This document shows positions 62,501-64,000 of a DNA stretch of 64,000 nucleotides, piece by piece. Positions within the stretch are counted from its first letter, which is position 1, and every line of letters begins with the position of its first letter. The DNA comes from CBDCVD01 sp965224015. Lineage in GTDB: Bacteria > Pseudomonadota > Alphaproteobacteria > Rhizobiales > CBDCVD01. Both the position numbers and the translations under genes were made by a program. The notes beneath the pieces are model-generated. The model was not told the DNA's origin and searched no databases. It saw nothing but the letters and a program-made list of their open reading frames with translations. The stretch covers positions 3,286,001-3,350,000 of the forward strand of contig OZ245032.1 in the NCBI GenBank assembly GCA_965224015.1. The letters are read 5' to 3'.

Positions 62501-62771
62501 GGCAGGCATGATGCAAATCCGCGCAAGTCTCAATGAAAAGGAAAAACCGGAACGCGAAGGTACGGCGAGTGAGCAAAGACGTGATGGGGCGGCTCTGGCG
62601 CGGGCGGCCAAAAAACAGCTCATCGCCCTCATTGCCCACTACCAGAACCCGGACAATGGCTACCCGTCGAGAGTGCGGCCGTTGCTGTTGCGCCGTTATC
62701 GCTCCGACTATGATCATCTGGCACGGGTTGCCGAATGGTCACTGGCCGAAGATGCAACGGAGGATATGTGA
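59520..62771 (+). CDS. addB: Double-strand break repair protein AddB
   Basis: 1083 residues, alphaproteobacterial AddB. The N-terminus has ATILVPTRRAARALRQGFLR (helicase-like motif region). The middle has LVLSGLNEGVWPDETRTDAWLSRGMRARLGL and FAQGLAAPEVVLVRSLRQDN. The C-terminal PD-(D/E)XK nuclease has SVTRIETLIRDPYAIYAQYILGL, GERIHDVL and SVIDFKTGRSPSAKQVQ. The partner of AddA, it degrades and processes DNA ends up to a recombination hotspot before RecA loading. Its stop overlaps the addA start. Confidence 0.95.
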   Translation: MTARYDLNVFTIPASQPFLQTLVHTLFAGELIPGFRPGDDPLTIADATILVPTRRAARALRQGFLRLRSAASPRTTAISASLLPDIQVIGDVDEGALVLAAREPMGLSVAPTPLLQPVISPQHRRLALAQIILEFSERLRAVAKASGFDDLSPLPTSAAHAIQLADDLARLMDAVETQEVSWRGLSDLVPDDYASYWGLTLEFLKIIVQHWPTYLEEKGLVNPAMHRSHLLRIKAEQLQQTPATQPLRPIIAAGSTGSIPATASLLRTIARLPHGAVVLPGLDTEADDETWAAIVGESHAGNEQPQSVKAQEPAHSHPQYGMAHLIRQIGIDRTEVRRLGRAPSEGALARARFVNLALCPVDVSDRWSDRVPPEDARVAALSQVSLIEANHEEEEALVIAVALREAVEENVQAALVTPDRGLATRVAQALRRWDIVADVSAGEALEKTAPANFMLLLAEFVTQGYAPETLAALLKHPYLRLRRDAATARHQARLLELAVLRGPRAKPGLDGLQDAFATARKIAEKSPQRSFVSHKSLAPHDWDVAAQLLADFCDAVRPFEALNQMFACPLATIIATHADTAKCLSLTQEGKPLKIGTGDADVTLAEFLESLGEPTTPSFPVALEAYRDVLRALMGQVFVRSAHVSQARVAIWGPLEARLQGVEKLVLSGLNEGVWPDETRTDAWLSRGMRARLGLQPPERQIGLSAHDFAQGLAAPEVVLVRSLRQDNVPTVASRWLQRLLALAGPEVANGLRARADRWLTWARHLDRRLPLQQITAPNPKPPPSARPKRLSVTRIETLIRDPYAIYAQYILGLAPLEGFGLAPDAAMKGERIHDVLARFAQEEKPPFDDQALAALIDMGEQALADLRTFAHVHAFWWPRFQRIAAWYVDWENERHGQIAKRLIERSGRLSLDVRGAPFTLTARADRIDIGHDGLASVIDFKTGRSPSAKQVQSLVSPQLPLEALILQEGGFEATPIPGGIRDLAYVVLSGGLSAGMMQIRASLNEKEKPEREGTASEQRRDGAALARAAKKQLIALIAHYQNPDNGYPSRVRPLLLRRYRSDYDHLARVAEWSLAEDATEDM

Positions 62772-64000
62772 AAACGGCCGTTCCCCAGGAGACAATTGAT
62801 GCGCAGCGACGCGCCTCGGACCCGCGGGCTTGTGCCTTCGTGCGCGCCAATGCGGGCTCCGGCAAAACCTACGTGCTGGCGGTGCGCGTGGTTCGCTTGC
62901 TGCTTGCCGGAGTTGATCCTTCGCGGCTTCTGTGCCTGACCTATACAAAGGCCGCCGCCGCCGAAATGGCAGCGCGGGTCTATGATGACTGGTTGAGCCG
63001 CTGGGTGTTAATGGATGACGCGGCTTTGGCGGAAACGATTGCCGGGATTGAAGGGCGATCCCCTTCACAGAGTAAACTCAGGCGAACTCGCAAGCTGTTT
63101 GCCCGCGCACTTGAGACCCCAGGCGGTCTCAAGATCCAAACGATTCACGCCTTTTGCGAACGGTTACTTCATACGTTTTCTCTGGAAGCCGGTGTTCCTG
63201 GGCGGTTCCGTGTGCTTGATGAGGGCCAGTCCTATGTGTTGATCAACCAGGCCATTGCCCAGGTACTGGGAAAACTGGATGATGATGAGCTGGATATCCC
63301 GTCTGGCGCAGCGGCCGATGGGGGCGATAAGGGCGACAACCCGCTTTTAATACGCTGCCTTTCTCATCTGATCGCGATCGCTGGAGACTTTACGATAGAG
63401 AGATTGATCAGAAATTGTGTGGCCAATCGTTCCCGGTTGCAGGCTTGGCTCAAAAAAGCGCACGGGCACAAAGCTTATGCAACCATTTTGCAAGACCTGC
63501 ACGAAGCCTTTGGGGTCGCCAGCCAGGCGGACGCGCCAATAAACGAGGAGACTGTGATCAATGATATCCTTTCGTCACCGCACATCCCCTTGCGCCAATG
63601 GCCGCGCATTGCCGATATTTTCAAGCTAGGCTCCGCAAATGATATAAAGCGTGCCAAAATCATTGACACCCTGCTTATGGCGGGATCAAAGGCTGAGTGT
63701 GTAGAGAGCCTGTTTGCGATCTTTTTTATCAAGGGCGGGGCGGGCACACCGGTAAAGCGCCTGATGACCAAGGCGCTGGCCGATGCGCATCCTGATGTTC
63801 TGGAGGCTATGCAAGCCGAACAGCAGCGCCTTGAGGTGTTGCGCCACAGGCTTGATGGTGTTCGCTGCGCGCAAGCCAGTGCGGCCCTTTTGACCCTGAG
63901 CAAGGCGGTTATTGATGCCTATGAGCGTCAAAAGCGCCGCCAGGGCTTTCTTGACTACGACGACCTGATTGAGAAAACATCGGCGTTGCTGACGCACCCG
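62768..64000 (+). CDS. addA: Double-strand break repair helicase AddA (3' end outside window)
   Basis: 411 codons of a UvrD-type helicase, open to the last base. The GTG start at 62768 overlaps the addB stop (GTGA). MKTAVPQETIDAQRRASDPRACAFVRANAGSGKTYVLAVRV contains the Q-motif and Walker A. LCLTYTKAAAAEMAARV is motif Ia, IQTIHAFCERLL motif Ib, and FLDYDDLI, near the window end, precedes motif II. With AddB it forms the RecBCD-equivalent of this class. Confidence 0.95.
   Translation, partial: MKTAVPQETIDAQRRASDPRACAFVRANAGSGKTYVLAVRVVRLLLAGVDPSRLLCLTYTKAAAAEMAARVYDDWLSRWVLMDDAALAETIAGIEGRSPSQSKLRRTRKLFARALETPGGLKIQTIHAFCERLLHTFSLEAGVPGRFRVLDEGQSYVLINQAIAQVLGKLDDDELDIPSGAAADGGDKGDNPLLIRCLSHLIAIAGDFTIERLIRNCVANRSRLQAWLKKAHGHKAYATILQDLHEAFGVASQADAPINEETVINDILSSPHIPLRQWPRIADIFKLGSANDIKRAKIIDTLLMAGSKAECVESLFAIFFIKGGAGTPVKRLMTKALADAHPDVLEAMQAEQQRLEVLRHRLDGVRCAQASAALLTLSKAVIDAYERQKRRQGFLDYDDLIEKTSALLTHP

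Overview
The window looks like part of an alphaproteobacterial chromosome. Several things point that way: a DUF1467 gene beside a short (446-residue) bacterial-type proS; a pcm - tolC - DUF2497/PopZ block; AddAB instead of RecBCD; a LexA whose N-terminus (MLTRKQHDLL, then a search helix ending in RSKSGIHRL) is of the alphaproteobacterial type, with a GAAC-N7-GAAC SOS box upstream; and MurU next to addB. I cannot name the genus. Base composition is fairly high in G+C except in the 28-42.5 kb segment and a very AT-rich stretch at 18.4-18.65 kb.

Layout. 0-4 kb: peptide/nickel-type ABC importer (two permeases, two ATPases; the first gene is cut by the window edge). 4-12 kb: rpmG, an aminotransferase, mscL, a YggT-family gene, lolD/lolC, proS, a likely small RNA, and DUF1467. 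12-18.4 kb: one 2102-residue surface or secreted protein (LEPR-XLL motif, DUF4347, calcium-binding aspartate-rich repeats, cadherin-like domains). 19-27.5 kb: pyrD, popZ, tolC, pcm, a degenerate GGDEF protein, a BAX-inhibitor-like membrane protein and a PDZ lipoprotein. 27.8-42.5 kb: a lower-GC catabolic island with two divergent operons. One encodes a SAF-domain oxidoreductase, E1-alpha, E1-beta, E2, a gutted E3 and a SorC-type regulator. The other encodes a Tat-exported binding protein, two permeases, an ATPase, a PfkB kinase and two unknown proteins, and is interrupted by an IS481-family insertion. 42.9-46.3 kb: glmM and ftsH. 47-53.9 kb: a corrinoid-dependent one-carbon module (MttB-like methyltransferase without pyrrolysine, corrinoid protein, methyl-THF methyltransferase, MetF and its cysteine-rich partner), with decayed YD-repeat and IS5 sequences between its halves. 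54-64 kb: a membrane EEP-fold protein, a DUF815 ATPase, lexA, murU, addB and the start of addA.

The most unusual property is the intergenic repeat load. A roughly 101-bp element (called A here) with TACCA/TGGTA ends is present in eleven full copies plus fragments and usually sits between identical TAA or TTA triplets, as a mobile MITE would. A roughly 140-bp double-hairpin element (B) is repeatedly the landing site of A. A short sequence (C) starts with the CTAGAGCGTGTCAG core. Two perfect 16-bp ParB sites (parS, TGTTTCACGTGAAACA) lie 7.8 kb apart inside related ~110-bp cassettes, each bordered by A-element sequence on both sides. This suggests that parS has been spread together with the A repeats. 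PopZ, the polar anchor of ParB-parS complexes in Caulobacter, is encoded in the same window.
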